From Herminiimonas sp. (GTDB lineage: Bacteria; Pseudomonadota; Gammaproteobacteria; Burkholderiales; Burkholderiaceae_D), in contig JACMOV010000162.1 in the NCBI GenBank assembly GCA_014377845.1, positions 1 to 47,399 of the forward strand: a stretch of 47,399 nucleotides of DNA, in the 5' to 3' direction. A model generated the notes under the pieces. The model saw only the letters and a list, made by a program, of their open reading frames with translations, was not told where the DNA came from and ran no database searches. Numbering within the stretch: the first letter of the stretch is position 1; every line of letters begins with the position of its first letter. Positions 1-9,157 of this stretch are shown here, piece after piece. The position numbers and the translations under genes were made by a program.

Positions 1-830
1 CCCAGCACGGCCGACTTCATCACGCCTTCGCGCGCGCGCATCCAGTTGAAGTTGCCCTTGACGGTGTTGATCTCGCCGTTGTGGGCGATCAGGCGGTACG
101 GGTGGGCCAGCGGCCATTCCGGGAAGGTGTTGGTCGAGAAACGCTGGTGCACCAGCGCCAGCGCCGAGATGCAGCGCGGATCCTGCAGGTCCTTGTAATA
201 GACGCCGACCTGGTCGGCCAGCAGCAGGCCCTTGTAGACCACGGTGCGCGCCGACATCGAGGGCACGAAGAATTCCTTCCCGTGCAACAGGTTCAATGCC
301 TGAATCGCATGGCCGGAAGACTTGCGGATCACGTACAGTTTGCGCTCGAGCGCATCGGTGACCATGATGTCCTGGCCGCGGCCAATGAAGATCTGGCGGA
401 TCACCGGCTCCTTGGCACGCACCGTCGGCGACATCGGCATGTCGAGGTCGACCGGCACGTTACGCCAGCCCAACACCACCTGGCCCTCGGCCAGCACGGC
501 ACGCTCGATCTCCTGCTCGCAGGCGATGCGGGATGCGTTTTCCTTCGGCAGGAACACCATGCCGACGCCATATTCACCTGGCGGCGGCAAGGTCACACCC
601 TGCTTCGCCATTTCTTCTCGGTAATACTGATCGGGGACCTGGATCAGGATACCGGCGCCATCGCCCATCAGCTTGTCGGCCCCGACCGCACCCCGGTGAT
701 CGAGATTCTTCAGGATCAGCAGACCCTGCTCGACGATCGAATGGCTCTTGTTGCCTTTGATGTGCGCAATGAAGCCGACGCCGCAGGCATCGTGCTCATT
801 GGCGGGATCGTATAAACCTTGGGCGTGCAT
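1..830 (-). CDS. gltB: Glutamate synthase large subunit, N-terminal part (runs off the window)
   Basis: GltB is the large, NADPH-dependent GOGAT subunit. It takes the amide of glutamine and transfers it to 2-oxoglutarate, giving two glutamates, in the cytoplasm. Only about 276 codons are inside the window, and the rest lies beyond base 1. The visible part is the class II glutamine amidotransferase domain. The translation starts MHAQGLYDPANEHDACGVGF, and Cys16 is the expected N-terminal nucleophile after a short propeptide is removed. Further family motifs follow: NLDHRGAVGAD, HQRFSTNTFPEWPLAHPYR and AHNGEINTVKGN. The ATG at 828-830 has a GGAGAG ribosome site seven bases upstream and a promoter at 863-891. 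In related genomes gltB usually follows dgt, but here dgt ends about 19 kb away. The identification is secure. Confidence 0.95.
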   Translation of the reverse strand, partial: MHAQGLYDPANEHDACGVGFIAHIKGNKSHSIVEQGLLILKNLDHRGAVGADKLMGDGAGILIQVPDQYYREEMAKQGVTLPPPGEYGVGMVFLPKENASRIACEQEIERAVLAEGQVVLGWRNVPVDLDMPMSPTVRAKEPVIRQIFIGRGQDIMVTDALERKLYVIRKSSGHAIQALNLLHGKEFFVPSMSARTVVYKGLLLADQVGVYYKDLQDPRCISALALVHQRFSTNTFPEWPLAHPYRLIAHNGEINTVKGNFNWMRAREGVMKSAVL

Positions 831-862
831 GATGCTCTCCTGATGCAGGTGGCTAGCCACAA

Positions 863-891
863 ACTATAGTGCACTGCAAACACGAGATCAA
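863..891 (-). promoter_or_regulatory. Sigma-70 promoter of gltB
   Basis: On the minus strand TTGATC (886-891) is followed after 17 bases by TATAGT (863-868). Transcription would start near 856, about 25 bases before the gltB start codon. Spacing and both hexamers are close to consensus. This is a sequence match only. Confidence 0.6.
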
Positions 892-900
892 CTTAAATAA

Positions 901-965
901 TTAGGGTCAGAGTCGAATTAAATTGGTGCATTTGACCCGATCATATAATTGGGGACAGAGTCATT
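901..965 (+). repeat. Left REP-like repeats of the RAYT unit
   Basis: There are two copies of a GGGtCAGAGTC-type sequence, at 904-914 and 952-963, in direct orientation. The first can also fold on itself, because GGGTCA (904-909) is complementary to TGACCC (933-938). Such hairpins are the typical substrate of RAYT enzymes. Confidence 0.55.
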
Positions 966-998
966 CCGAGCGATTTCGGTGCCGCACGTGGCAGGCTC

Positions 999-1697
999 TT
1001 ATCCCGCCAACGCCAGCTTGCGCGGGCGTCCGGCCTTGACCGGTGTCACCCGCTGCCGGACGTCTTTTTCCAATGCCTTTTTGAAACTTTCACTACCGAT
1101 CGCCCAGCCCTTGAGCGTTGCCTCTGTCAGCGCCGTGGCGTCCTGCGCCGAGACCGTCTGGTCGACCAGGTGCCGGTAGACAGCCTCCCGCGCAAAGGGC
1201 GTGTTGCCGAGCGCCCAGTACAGCGGGTGCTCGGTGATCAGCGGATCATGGGCGAGGCCGACATGGTGGCGGTAGCTCGACCAGCGGAAATCGCCGGGTG
1301 CGGCGACGATCCCGGCGCGCACCGGATTGAGTTCGATGTACCGGGAGCACAGCAGGAAATAGCGTTCCGAATCGATCACCGCAGTCTTGTACCGACCCTG
1401 CCAGAGAGTGCCGGTACGCGCGTACTTGACGTTGAAATAAGGCACGTAATAGCGGCCGATCCACTGCATGGTGCGCGCCAGGCCAGTCGCATCCGCTGGC
1501 GACGCCAGCAGGTGGAGGTGGTTCGACATCAGGACATATGCGTGAATCGCGACCTTGAACTGCCGCGCGCCTTTTTTCAGGTAGCGCAGGAACATCAGGT
1601 AATCGTCGGTGTCGAGAAAGATCGGCTGCTGGCCGGCGCCGCGCTGGATGACATGATGCGGTTGACCGGGAACGATCAGGCGGGGCAAGCGGGCCAT
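999..1697 (-). CDS. REP-associated tyrosine transposase (RAYT, Y1/HUH family)
   Basis: This is a 232-residue single-strand DNA transposase of the IS200-like Y1 family. These enzymes nick and join at REP hairpins through a catalytic tyrosine. The sequence shows the N-terminal RLPRLIVPGQPHHVIQRG signature, the metal-binding HUH motif in LMSNHLHLL (about residues 57-65), and the C-terminal helix SRYIELNPVRAG, typical of RAYTs and containing a tyrosine positioned as in the active site. The length is normal and the frame is intact, so the enzyme could be active. The ATG at 1695-1697 follows TCGGTTCTCCC (minus strand), which has no strong ribosome site. Matching REP-like sequences flank the gene. 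Beyond its transposase family, its role in the host is unknown. Confidence 0.88.
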   Translation of the reverse strand: MARLPRLIVPGQPHHVIQRGAGQQPIFLDTDDYLMFLRYLKKGARQFKVAIHAYVLMSNHLHLLASPADATGLARTMQWIGRYYVPYFNVKYARTGTLWQGRYKTAVIDSERYFLLCSRYIELNPVRAGIVAAPGDFRWSSYRHHVGLAHDPLITEHPLYWALGNTPFAREAVYRHLVDQTVSAQDATALTEATLKGWAIGSESFKKALEKDVRQRVTPVKAGRPRKLALAG

Positions 1698-1738
1698 GGG
1701 AGAACCGATCGAAAACGAAAGCCGTATTCTAGGCCCGA

Positions 1739-1760
1739 AATTCGACTCCGACCCCGATTT
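1739..1760 (-). repeat. Right REP-like repeat of the RAYT unit
   Basis: The minus strand reads CGGGGTCGGAGTCGAATT. It is the inverted partner of the two left repeats and directly abuts the HDOD stop codon at 1761-1763. Confidence 0.55.
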
Positions 1761-3272
1761 TCAAAGCATTGCCCGGCCCCATTTCGGATCGACCTGGCGG
1801 CGCTGCTCGATCGCCTTCACCACCAGGACACGCAACTGGTCGAGCGGCGCGACTTCAGCGTAGGTGATTTTCGCGTCCGGCAGGCCGCTGTCCCAGTCGC
1901 CGTAGATGAGGCCGACCGGACGGCGGTTTACCGTCAGCGGCAGCACCATGAAACTGTGGGCGGTCGGCAGGGTATCTTTCCACCAGCGCGGCAACTTGCT
2001 GAGAAAGGCCGGGTCCTGCGCGTTTTCGATGAAGATCATCTTGTCGTTTGCGAGTGCTGCATGGAACACGTCCGGCTGATAGCCATCATCGAACACCAGC
2101 CGCGATGCCAGTTCCTGCACGCCCTCGCCCAGCAACAGGCGCGCCTCGTAGCGCGCTTCGTCGGGATTGCGTAAAAACGCGATGGTGCGGGTAAAGCCGA
2201 GCCCCTTGAATACCGTCTCCAGCGCCATCGTCAGCAACTGCGACGTGCTGGCCGATGCGGCCGCGCCGCGCATGTCGGCCACGCCACGCGCCAGAAGTTG
2301 GGCTGCGTCGACCGGTTTGCCGAGTGAAACCGGCGCCGCCACGGACGCTTCTGCGGCAGCGGCTTGCTGCGGTCGAGAAAACAGCGGATCGGCGGCGGCG
2401 CTGCTCCTGGCCGCATCGATCGCGCCAGTCAATTCTTCAGGATCCAGGCCCAGCATCGCGGCGTAATCGGTCGTCAGCCGTTGCAGGGCAGCGCGCGTTT
2501 CACCCGCTTCGGCGCCGGCCTCGACGATCACGTCGGCACATCGGGTCGACAGCGTCGAGACCGCTGCCAGCCAGTCGGCATGGTCGAGCGGTTCGTTCGA
2601 TTGCTGCGGGACGACATCCTGCAGACTGTTGACCAGCGGCGCCGGCAAACCCCACTGCTGCGCGACCAGCCGGCCGACCGCATCCAGACCAAGGCCGAGT
2701 ACCGCCTGTGACGCGGGCTGCTCCGCCTCGCCGCCTGCGACCCGGGCCTGGATCTCCTGCCACATCTCGGGCAGGTAGAACGCCACCATCATGCGGCCCA
2801 GCGAATGCAGCATCGAGCACACCACCGCCTCTTCGCTGTCGAGCATCGTCGCCGCGCAGGCGACCTGGCGGGCGACATGGCCAGCCATCAGCGCTTTTTC
2901 CATTTCGGTACGCGCGCCCTTGGAGTCGCCCGACGCCTCCGACAGGCCGTCGATGAGCTTCAGCCCAAGCGCGAGATGGCCGATCGAATCGGTGCCGAGC
3001 ACGATCACCGCTTTCGATACCGTGTTGATGTCCCGACCGAACACCGAATACATGGCGCTGTTGGCCAGGCGCAGCACACGTTGCGTCAGCGCCGGGTCCG
3101 ACAGCACCGTCCTGGTCATGTTGAATTCGCGATCGTTGTCGCCGCGCATGGCGCCGACGATGGCGCTGACCACGCGCGAAAATCCAGGCAAATCGCCGCG
3201 CTGACGAACCCGGGTCCACAGCAGGTCCAGGGTTTTTTCTGTACTGACAGGAGCGGTGGACATCATGTTCAT
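1761..3272 (-). CDS. HDOD domain signalling protein with C-terminal GAF-like domain
   Basis: This 503-residue cytoplasmic protein has an HDOD domain at roughly residues 15-230, a catalytically degenerate relative of HD phosphohydrolases, with sections such as LPGFSRVV, RLANSAMYS, VLGTDSIGHLALG and the degenerate SMLHSLGRMM. The C-terminal 150 residues resemble a GAF sensor domain (FIENAQDP, VLPLTVNRRPVGLIYGDW). HDOD proteins are signalling or scaffold proteins, often linked to c-di-GMP, stress or motility, but the output here is unknown. I chose the ATG at 3270-3272 (MNMMSTAP) because it lies downstream of the previous gene and has a GGAAA site. An upstream start at 3353 would overlap the neighbour. 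It is 52 bases downstream of the GGDEF-EAL gene and probably shares its transcript. Confidence 0.85.
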   Translation of the reverse strand: MNMMSTAPVSTEKTLDLLWTRVRQRGDLPGFSRVVSAIVGAMRGDNDREFNMTRTVLSDPALTQRVLRLANSAMYSVFGRDINTVSKAVIVLGTDSIGHLALGLKLIDGLSEASGDSKGARTEMEKALMAGHVARQVACAATMLDSEEAVVCSMLHSLGRMMVAFYLPEMWQEIQARVAGGEAEQPASQAVLGLGLDAVGRLVAQQWGLPAPLVNSLQDVVPQQSNEPLDHADWLAAVSTLSTRCADVIVEAGAEAGETRAALQRLTTDYAAMLGLDPEELTGAIDAARSSAAADPLFSRPQQAAAAEASVAAPVSLGKPVDAAQLLARGVADMRGAAASASTSQLLTMALETVFKGLGFTRTIAFLRNPDEARYEARLLLGEGVQELASRLVFDDGYQPDVFHAALANDKMIFIENAQDPAFLSKLPRWWKDTLPTAHSFMVLPLTVNRRPVGLIYGDWDSGLPDAKITYAEVAPLDQLRVLVVKAIEQRRQVDPKWGRAML

Positions 3273-3324
3273 GGCGATTTTCCGGCGGACTGCGCAACCA
3301 GGCGGCAATGCGGCTGAGGAGGAT

Positions 3325-5040
3325 TCATGCTGAGGCAACCGGTTCGAGTGCACGGGCGCTGCGCAGCGCTTCCAGCGCCGCTTCCGGGAGCAGCGGATAG
3401 CCGGTCAGGTAACCCTGGATCAGCGCACATCCCTGTTTTGCCAGGAAATCGAGCTGCTGCTCGTTCTCGACACCCTCGGCCACCGTCGACAGGTTCAGGT
3501 GGTCGGCCAGGCTCAGCACCACGTTGCAAATCGCGGCATCCTTAATCGACTGCGGCAGGTCCTTGATGAAGGCGCGGTCGATCTTCAGCACCGCGATCGG
3601 AAACCGTTTCAGATAGGCCAGCGATGAATAGCCGGTACCGAAGTCATCGATCGCGATGCGCACGCTGCGCGCCGTGATTTCGTGCAGCAGCGCTTCGGCA
3701 TGCTCCGGATCGGACATCAGGATGCCCTCGGTAATTTCCAACAGCAGCTGCTCGCCCCGCAAGCCCGACAAGGCGATGGCATCGTCCATCAGCTGCAGGA
3801 ACTGCTCGTTGCGGAACTGGCGCGGACTGACGTTGACCGACACGTACAGCGGGCGGCCGGCGGCTTCCTCGAACTGGCGGTTCTGCATGCAGGCAGCCTT
3901 CAGAACCCAGGCGCCAAGCAGGTTGATGAGGCCATTACTTTCGGCCATCGGAATGAATTGCATCGGCGACACCAGACCGAGCACTGGATGCCGCCAGCGC
4001 ATCAGCGCCTCGAAACCCATGATCTGCCGGCTGCGCGCGTCGACGATCGGCTGGTAGTGCAGGAGGAATTCGCCATTGCGTACCGCCTCGAACATCGCCG
4101 CTTCCATCGAGACGTCGTGTTCCGGCTGGGTGAATTTCTGATGGCTGTAGACCACGCAGCGCGACTTGCCGGTGTCCTTCGCACGGTGCATCGCCGTATC
4201 CGCATGCGCCAGCAGCCTGACCTCGTCGTCGCCATGTTCCGGATAGGTGGCACCGCCGATCGATGCGCCGACATACAGCGTATGCGGCTCGATCGCAAAC
4301 GGCAGCTGGATTGCCGAAATCATCCGGCGCGCGACGATCTGCAATTCTTCTTCGGTGACCGCGCCCGGCAGGATCGCGACGAATTCGTCGCCGCCGACGC
4401 GCGCCAAGGTGTCGACATCGCGCAACGCGTCGCGCAAACGGATGCCGGCAACTTGAAGCATCGTGTCGCCGACGCCATGGCCGAGCGCATCATTGATTTT
4501 CTTGAAACCGTCCAGATCGAGCACCAGTACCGAAAAGCCGGCCCCGGTACGGCGCGCCTGCGCCAGCGCCATGCGCAAACGGTCGTCCAGAAGCGACCGG
4601 TTCGGCAGCCCGGTCAGGGCGTCATGGGTAGTGAGGTGCTGCAAGCGCTGTTCGGTGGCCTGCTCGGCGCTGATGTCGCGCACCACTGCGAGCAACTCAC
4701 CACTCTTGCGTTCGTTGACATAGGCGCCGAACTGGATTTCGACCCACAGCACCGCAGCATGCGTGTAAAGCCGTACCCGGACCCGGCTGGCTTCCAGTGT
4801 TTCCAGCGCCCGGGTGAGAGCGACTTCGAGCGCAAGCCGATCCTCGATTGCGATCTGCTCCGCAAGCGGGGTGCCGAGCAATGGGCGCGACGGCACGATC
4901 AGGTCAATTGCCCGCCGGCTCATGTACAGGATCGTGCCGACGTCGTCGAGACGGAACACGGCGTCGCCCGCCGCTTCCATCAGGCTTTCCAGCTGGGCCA
5001 CCGCCGGGTTGTCGGGAGTATCGCTGCGTCGGGAGAACAT
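3325..5040 (-). CDS. PAS-GGDEF-EAL cyclic-di-GMP signalling protein
   Basis: This 571-residue protein is predicted to make and/or break c-di-GMP. In order it has an N-terminal PAS sensor (about 10-130, with AGDAVFRLDDVGTILYMS), a GGDEF diguanylate cyclase domain (about 140-300) and an EAL phosphodiesterase domain (about 315-560). The cyclase signature RVGGDEF is intact. So are the EAL catalytic motifs: FEALMRW, NVSPRQF, DDFGTGYSSL, KIDRAFI and VAEGVEN. Both activities are therefore possible in principle, and one is often dominant in such hybrids. No membrane segment or signal peptide is visible, so the protein should be cytoplasmic. It is first in a two-gene unit with the HDOD protein. The ATG at 5038-5040 lacks a strong ribosome site. 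Which signal PAS senses cannot be told. Confidence 0.92.
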   Translation of the reverse strand: MFSRRSDTPDNPAVAQLESLMEAAGDAVFRLDDVGTILYMSRRAIDLIVPSRPLLGTPLAEQIAIEDRLALEVALTRALETLEASRVRVRLYTHAAVLWVEIQFGAYVNERKSGELLAVVRDISAEQATEQRLQHLTTHDALTGLPNRSLLDDRLRMALAQARRTGAGFSVLVLDLDGFKKINDALGHGVGDTMLQVAGIRLRDALRDVDTLARVGGDEFVAILPGAVTEEELQIVARRMISAIQLPFAIEPHTLYVGASIGGATYPEHGDDEVRLLAHADTAMHRAKDTGKSRCVVYSHQKFTQPEHDVSMEAAMFEAVRNGEFLLHYQPIVDARSRQIMGFEALMRWRHPVLGLVSPMQFIPMAESNGLINLLGAWVLKAACMQNRQFEEAAGRPLYVSVNVSPRQFRNEQFLQLMDDAIALSGLRGEQLLLEITEGILMSDPEHAEALLHEITARSVRIAIDDFGTGYSSLAYLKRFPIAVLKIDRAFIKDLPQSIKDAAICNVVLSLADHLNLSTVAEGVENEQQLDFLAKQGCALIQGYLTGYPLLPEAALEALRSARALEPVASA

Positions 5041-5228
5041 GATTGGAACGAGTCTTTATGGTGAACCGCGCAGCAGGAGCTTCTGCACGCATGACCTGAA
5101 TTGCAAAACGCGCAACAAAATTATGTAAAAGCACTTCAAGAGAAATCTTAATCCAAGGGCATTCAAAAGAGTAAATTAATTGCCTGCAAAAAACATTTTG
5201 CAACAGTACGACGGGATCACCAAACAAA

Positions 5229-5256
5229 ACGGCCCGCCGTAGGGCAGCGGGCCGTT
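5229..5256 (-). terminator. Rho-independent terminator of ssb
   Basis: A ten-pair stem joins AACGGCCCGC (5229-5238) to GCGGGCCGTT (5247-5256). On the minus strand it is followed by TTTTGTTTGG. It begins 44 bases after the ssb stop codon. Confidence 0.85.
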
Positions 5257-5299
5257 GAAAGTACCGGGTCCGGCGTGTTTGCCGGCCGCGATGCAATTT

Positions 5300-5809
5300 T
5301 TAGAACGGGATGTCGTCATCCATGTCATTGAAGTTCGGCGCTGATTTCGCCGGCTGACGCGGGTTGCCGCCACCGGCGGCGGGCGCATTGCCGCCACCCG
5401 AAGACTGACGCGGCGCCGGTGCGCTGGATGCGTAGTCGTCTTCCATCGGCGCCCCCGCCCCACCACCCATGCCCTGCCGGCTGCCCAGCATCTGCATCGA
5501 ATCGGCGATGATTTCGGTGGTGTAACGCTCGACGTTTTCCTTGTCGGTCCACTTGCGGGTCTGCAGACGGCCTTCGATATAGACCTGTGACCCCTTCTTC
5601 AGGTACTGGCCGGCGATCTCCGCAAGCTTGCGGTAGAACGTGATGCGGTGCCACTCGGTCAGCTCTTTCTTTTCACCGCTGTTCTTGTCTTTCCAGCTTT
5701 CGGTGGTGGCGACGGCGATGTTGGTGACGGCTTCGCCGTTCGGCATGTAGCGTGTTTCCGGGTCCCGTCCAAGATTGCCGACGATGATGACTTTATTGAC
5801 CGATGCCAT
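5300..5809 (-). CDS. ssb: Single-stranded DNA-binding protein
   Basis: SSB coats single-stranded DNA in replication, recombination and repair and recruits partner proteins through its tail. The 169-residue product begins [20 protein letters not shown] and contains the OB-fold (about 1-105, with [12 protein letters not shown] and [15 protein letters not shown]). A Gly/Pro/Ala-rich flexible linker follows, and the protein ends in the acidic tip DDDIPF that binds partner enzymes. The ATG at 5807-5809 is preceded by AGGAGA at a good distance. The reading frame stays open upstream to 6085, but that part does not look like SSB. It is divergent from uvrA, the same pairing as in many proteobacteria, and is followed by its own terminator. 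Confidence 0.96.
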   Translation of the reverse strand: MASVNKVIIVGNLGRDPETRYMPNGEAVTNIAVATTESWKDKNSGEKKELTEWHRITFYRKLAEIAGQYLKKGSQVYIEGRLQTRKWTDKENVERYTTEIIADSMQMLGSRQGMGGGAGAPMEDDYASSAPAPRQSSGGGNAPAAGGGNPRQPAKSAPNFNDMDDDIPF

Positions 5810-5951
5810 AACTTGTTTCTCCTGGTTGGATGCGGGGGTGCGCTTTGTCGGTTGCAGTCGCAGGCGTCGGCAAACCCGACCTGGACTGCGCAAAAGAGGC
5901 GCGCATGTTCGTTGCCGGCAATGCAGTGCTGAACGCCGGACTTCACCCGAT

Positions 5952-5957
5952 ATTATA
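5952..5957 (-). promoter_or_regulatory. -10 element of the ssb promoter
   Basis: The minus strand reads TATAAT, identical to the sigma-70 consensus, about 142 bases before the ssb start codon. The region 17 bases upstream (GTCGGC) is a poor -35 box, so the promoter may need an activator or lie elsewhere. Confidence 0.4.
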
Positions 5958-6113
5958 AGCGACCCGCCTCCCCGGCCGACCAAGCCGAACGCGGCCCGGG
6001 CCAGGCTCCCGTGACGATCGCTCGCCATTCGGTGGCAAACGCAGAGATCCATGTCGAGCGCCCCGAAACCCTGCATGCATGACACTGTTTGAGGCTTTAA
6101 CCCGGCAAATCAA

Positions 6114-6134
6114 AACCCGTTATAGTAGCGGGTT
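6114..6134 (+). promoter_or_regulatory. uvrA -10 element inside an inverted repeat
   Basis: AACCCG (6114-6119) and CGGGTT (6129-6134) are exact inverted repeats nine bases apart. The spacer contains TATAGT (6121-6126), a good -10 hexamer. A protein bound to the repeat would block the promoter. The binding protein is unknown, and the sequence is not a classical LexA box. Confidence 0.4.
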
Positions 6135-6210
6135 GACCCCCTGTCAGACCGCCTGCACCGTGCCACGTCCGGCCTGCAGGCGCCCTCCGGCACACCACTG
6201 AAAGCAGTGA

Positions 6211-9072
6211 ATGGAAGAAATCCGAATTCGCGGTGCGCGCACCCACAATCTGAAGAACATCAATCTCGATTTGCCGCGCAATAAACTCGTCGTCATCACC
6301 GGCCTGTCCGGCTCCGGCAAATCGTCGCTGGCCTTCGACACCCTGTATGCGGAAGGCCAGCGCCGCTACGTCGAATCGCTGTCGGCCTACGCCCGGCAAT
6401 TCCTGCAGCTGATGGAAAAACCCGACGTCGACCTGATCGAAGGCCTGTCGCCGGCGATCTCGATCGAGCAGAAGGCGACCTCGCACAATCCGCGCTCGAC
6501 GGTCGGCACCGTCACCGAGATCCACGACTACCTGCGCCTGCTGTATGCGCGGGTCGGCACGCCCTACTGCCCGACCCATCCGGAGAAACCGCTGGCCGCG
6601 CAATCGGTGTCGCAGATGGTCGACGCCGTGCTGGCGCTGCCGGAAGACACCAAGCTGATGATCCTGGCGCCCGTGGTCGCCAACCGCAAGGGCGAACATG
6701 TCGACCTGTTCGAGCAGATGCAGGCCCAGGGTTTCGTGCGCTTCCGGGTCCAGAGCGGCACCACCAAGGCGCGGATCGTCGAAGCCGACGATCTCCCGAA
6801 GCTGAAGAAAGCCGAGAAGCACACCATCGATGTCGTCATCGACCGCATCAAGGTCAAGGAAGACATCAAGCAGCGCCTGGCCGAAAGTTTCGAGACCTGC
6901 CTGCGACTGGCCGATGGCCGGGCGATCGCCCTGGAAATGGACAGCGGCGTCGAGCACCTCTACTCCAACAAGTTTGCCTGCCCGACCTGCGGCTATTCGC
7001 TGCAGGAACTGGAGCCGCGCCTGTTCTCGTTCAACAATCCGATGGGCGCCTGCCCGGAATGCGACGGCCTCGGTCACATCGAATTCTTCGATCCAAAGCG
7101 CATCGTCGCCTTCCCCAACCTGTCGCTGGCCTCCGGTGCGGTCAAGGGCTGGGACCGGCGCAACCAGTTCTATTTCCAGATGCTGTCGAACCTGGCGGCG
7201 TTCTACGACTTCGACGTCGACGTGCCGTTCGAAAAACTACCGGCCACTGCCCAGGACGTGGTGCTCTACGGATCGGGCAAGCAGAACATCCCGTTCACCT
7301 ATGTCAACGAGCGTGGCCGCACCGTGGTGCGCGAGCACAGCTTCGAAGGCGTGGTCAACAACCTGCAGCGGCGCTATCGCGAAACCGACTCGATGGCGGT
7401 CAAGGAAGAACTGGCCAAGTTCATCAACGAGAAGCAGTGCCCGCTGTGCGACGGCGCCCGGCTACGGGTCGAGGCACGCTTCGTCAAGGTCGGCAACGGC
7501 GCGCAGGAACGCGCAATCTATGAAGTGGCGGCCACGCCGCTGCGCGAAACCCTGGCCTTCTTCGAGAACCTGATGCTGACCGGCTCAAAAAAGGAAATCG
7601 CCGACCGCATCGTCAAGGAAATCGTCTCGCGGCTGAAGTTTCTCAACAACGTCGGCCTCGACTACCTGTCGCTGGAGCGCAGCGCCGATACGCTGTCGGG
7701 CGGTGAGGCGCAGCGCATCCGGCTGGCCTCGCAGATCGGCTCCGGCCTGACCGGCGTGATGTACGTGCTCGACGAGCCGTCGATCGGCCTGCACCAGCGC
7801 GACAACGACCGCCTGATCACGACCCTGAAGCACCTGCGCGACATCGGCAACAGCGTGCTGGTGGTCGAGCATGACGAAGACGCGATCCGCTGTGCCGATT
7901 ACGTGGTCGACATGGGCGTCGGCGCGGGCGTGCACGGCGGCGCAATCATCGCGCAGGGGACGCTGCAGGAAATCCTCAAGAGCAAGGATTCGCTGACCGC
8001 GAAATACCTGAACGGCACCTTGCAGATCGCGGTCCCGAAAAAGCGCACGCCAGCCAATCCGAAGAAGTTGTTCGTCATCGTGGGTGCGACCGGCAACAAC
8101 CTGAAGAACGTGCGGCTCGACCTGCCGGTCGGCTTGCTGACCTGCGTGACGGGTGTTTCAGGCTCGGGCAAGTCGACGCTGGTCAACGATACGCTGTACC
8201 ACGCCGCGGCACGCCACCTGTACGGCTCGCAGGCAGAACCGGCAGCGCATGAATCGGTCTCGGGACTGGAACATTTCGACAAGGTGATCTCGGTCGACCA
8301 GGGACCGATCGGCCGCACGCCGCGCTCGAATCCGGCCACCTACACTGGCCTCTTCACGCCGATCCGCGACCTGTTCGCCACCACGCCGACAGCCAAGGAA
8401 CGCGGCTATTCGGCCGGACGTTTCTCGTTCAACGTCAAGGGCGGGCGCTGCGAAGCCTGCCAGGGCGACGGCGTGCTGAAGGTCGAGATGCACTTCCTGC
8501 CGGACGTCTACGTGCCGTGCGACGTCTGCCACGGCAAGCGCTACAACCGCGAGACGCTGGAAGTCCATTACAAGGGCAAGAGCATCACCGAGGTGCTCGC
8601 CATGACGGTCGAGGAAGCGCATGAGTTCTTCAAGCCGGTGCCGGTCATCGCGCGCAAGTTGCATACGCTGCTCGACGTCGGCCTGGGCTACATCCGGCTG
8701 GGACAGAGCGCAACCACGCTCTCGGGCGGCGAAGCGCAGCGCGTCAAGCTGTCGCTGGAGCTCTCCAAGCGCGACACCGGCCGCACGCTCTACATCCTCG
8801 ACGAGCCGACCACCGGCCTGCACTTCCATGACATCGACTTGCTGCTGAAGGTGATCCATCGCCTGCGCGACCAGGGCAACACGGTGGTCATCATCGAGCA
8901 CAACCTGGACGTGATCAAGACCGCCGACTGGGTCATCGATCTGGGGCCTGAAGGCGGCGCCGGCGGTGGCCAGATCATTGCCACCGGCACGCCGGAAGAC
9001 GTCGCGAAGAATGCTGCCAGCTTTACCGGACAGTACTTGGCGCCATTGCTGAAGCTGAAGAAATCGGCCTAA
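6211..9072 (+). CDS. uvrA: Excinuclease ABC subunit A
   Basis: UvrA is the damage-recognition ATPase of nucleotide excision repair. It dimerises, scans DNA with UvrB and loads UvrB at lesions. The 953-residue product is full length (E. coli 940). It has two ABC ATPase modules: Walker A GLSGSGKS at residues 31-38 and GVSGSGKS near 647, each with an LSGGEAQR signature (about 496 and 837). Three cysteine clusters are visible: CPTCGY...CPECDG around 255-290, CPLCDG near 410, and CEACQGDG...CDVCHGKR around 750-775, which form the zinc modules. The ATG is preceded by a hairpin (6196-6209) and only a weak GAAAG ribosome site. It is divergent from ssb, as is common, and is followed by a terminator. 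Confidence 0.97.
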   Translation: MEEIRIRGARTHNLKNINLDLPRNKLVVITGLSGSGKSSLAFDTLYAEGQRRYVESLSAYARQFLQLMEKPDVDLIEGLSPAISIEQKATSHNPRSTVGTVTEIHDYLRLLYARVGTPYCPTHPEKPLAAQSVSQMVDAVLALPEDTKLMILAPVVANRKGEHVDLFEQMQAQGFVRFRVQSGTTKARIVEADDLPKLKKAEKHTIDVVIDRIKVKEDIKQRLAESFETCLRLADGRAIALEMDSGVEHLYSNKFACPTCGYSLQELEPRLFSFNNPMGACPECDGLGHIEFFDPKRIVAFPNLSLASGAVKGWDRRNQFYFQMLSNLAAFYDFDVDVPFEKLPATAQDVVLYGSGKQNIPFTYVNERGRTVVREHSFEGVVNNLQRRYRETDSMAVKEELAKFINEKQCPLCDGARLRVEARFVKVGNGAQERAIYEVAATPLRETLAFFENLMLTGSKKEIADRIVKEIVSRLKFLNNVGLDYLSLERSADTLSGGEAQRIRLASQIGSGLTGVMYVLDEPSIGLHQRDNDRLITTLKHLRDIGNSVLVVEHDEDAIRCADYVVDMGVGAGVHGGAIIAQGTLQEILKSKDSLTAKYLNGTLQIAVPKKRTPANPKKLFVIVGATGNNLKNVRLDLPVGLLTCVTGVSGSGKSTLVNDTLYHAAARHLYGSQAEPAAHESVSGLEHFDKVISVDQGPIGRTPRSNPATYTGLFTPIRDLFATTPTAKERGYSAGRFSFNVKGGRCEACQGDGVLKVEMHFLPDVYVPCDVCHGKRYNRETLEVHYKGKSITEVLAMTVEEAHEFFKPVPVIARKLHTLLDVGLGYIRLGQSATTLSGGEAQRVKLSLELSKRDTGRTLYILDEPTTGLHFHDIDLLLKVIHRLRDQGNTVVIIEHNLDVIKTADWVIDLGPEGGAGGGQIIATGTPEDVAKNAASFTGQYLAPLLKLKKSA

Positions 9073-9102
9073 GCCGCGCCGCGCGGCAGTAGCGAAAAAC
9101 CG

Positions 9103-9135
9103 ATGGCCGGAAGCGCTTGCGCGACCGGCCATTTT
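9103..9135. terminator. Intrinsic terminator between uvrA and the AEC remnant, probably bidirectional
   Basis: ATGGCCGG (9103-9110) pairs with CCGGCCAT (9125-9132). A short T stretch follows on the plus strand (TTTC) and a longer one on the minus strand (CGGTTTTTCGC). It can serve both convergent genes. Confidence 0.7.
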
Positions 9136-9157
9136 CTTGTGCGCCGGTGCGTGGATG

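Larger units (their letters stand above)
901..1760. mobile_element. RAYT transposase unit bounded by REP-like repeats
   Basis: A REP-associated tyrosine transposase gene (999-1697) lies between short GC-rich repeats of the form GGGGTCAGAGTC. Two copies in the same orientation are on the left, at 903-918 (AGGGTCAGAGTCGAAT) and 950-963 (TTGGGGACAGAGTC). An inverted copy is on the right at 1739-1756 (AATTCGACTCCGACCCCG). The right repeat stops directly against the stop codon of the HDOD gene at 1761, and the left repeats lie upstream of the gltB promoter. The unit therefore sits neatly between two genes without breaking either. This layout matches known RAYT/REP loci, which are usually single-copy, domesticated elements. 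No target-site duplication was identified. Confidence 0.65.
5810..6210. other. Divergent ssb-uvrA control region
   Basis: This 401-base region has no gene. For ssb it holds a perfect minus-strand TATAAT at 5952-5957, but no convincing -35 box at the right distance. For uvrA it holds TATAGT at 6121-6126 inside an inverted repeat, and a small hairpin directly before the start codon. No LexA box of the form CTGT-N8-ACAG was found by eye. Confidence 0.6.

Noticed and set aside
81-815. Open frame of 244 codons on the plus strand
   Set aside because: It is the reverse-strand shadow of gltB, whose minus-strand translation is unmistakable.
5810-6210. LexA/SOS box between ssb and uvrA
   Set aside because: Only isolated CTGT half-sites are present; no CTGT-N8-ACAG arrangement was found.
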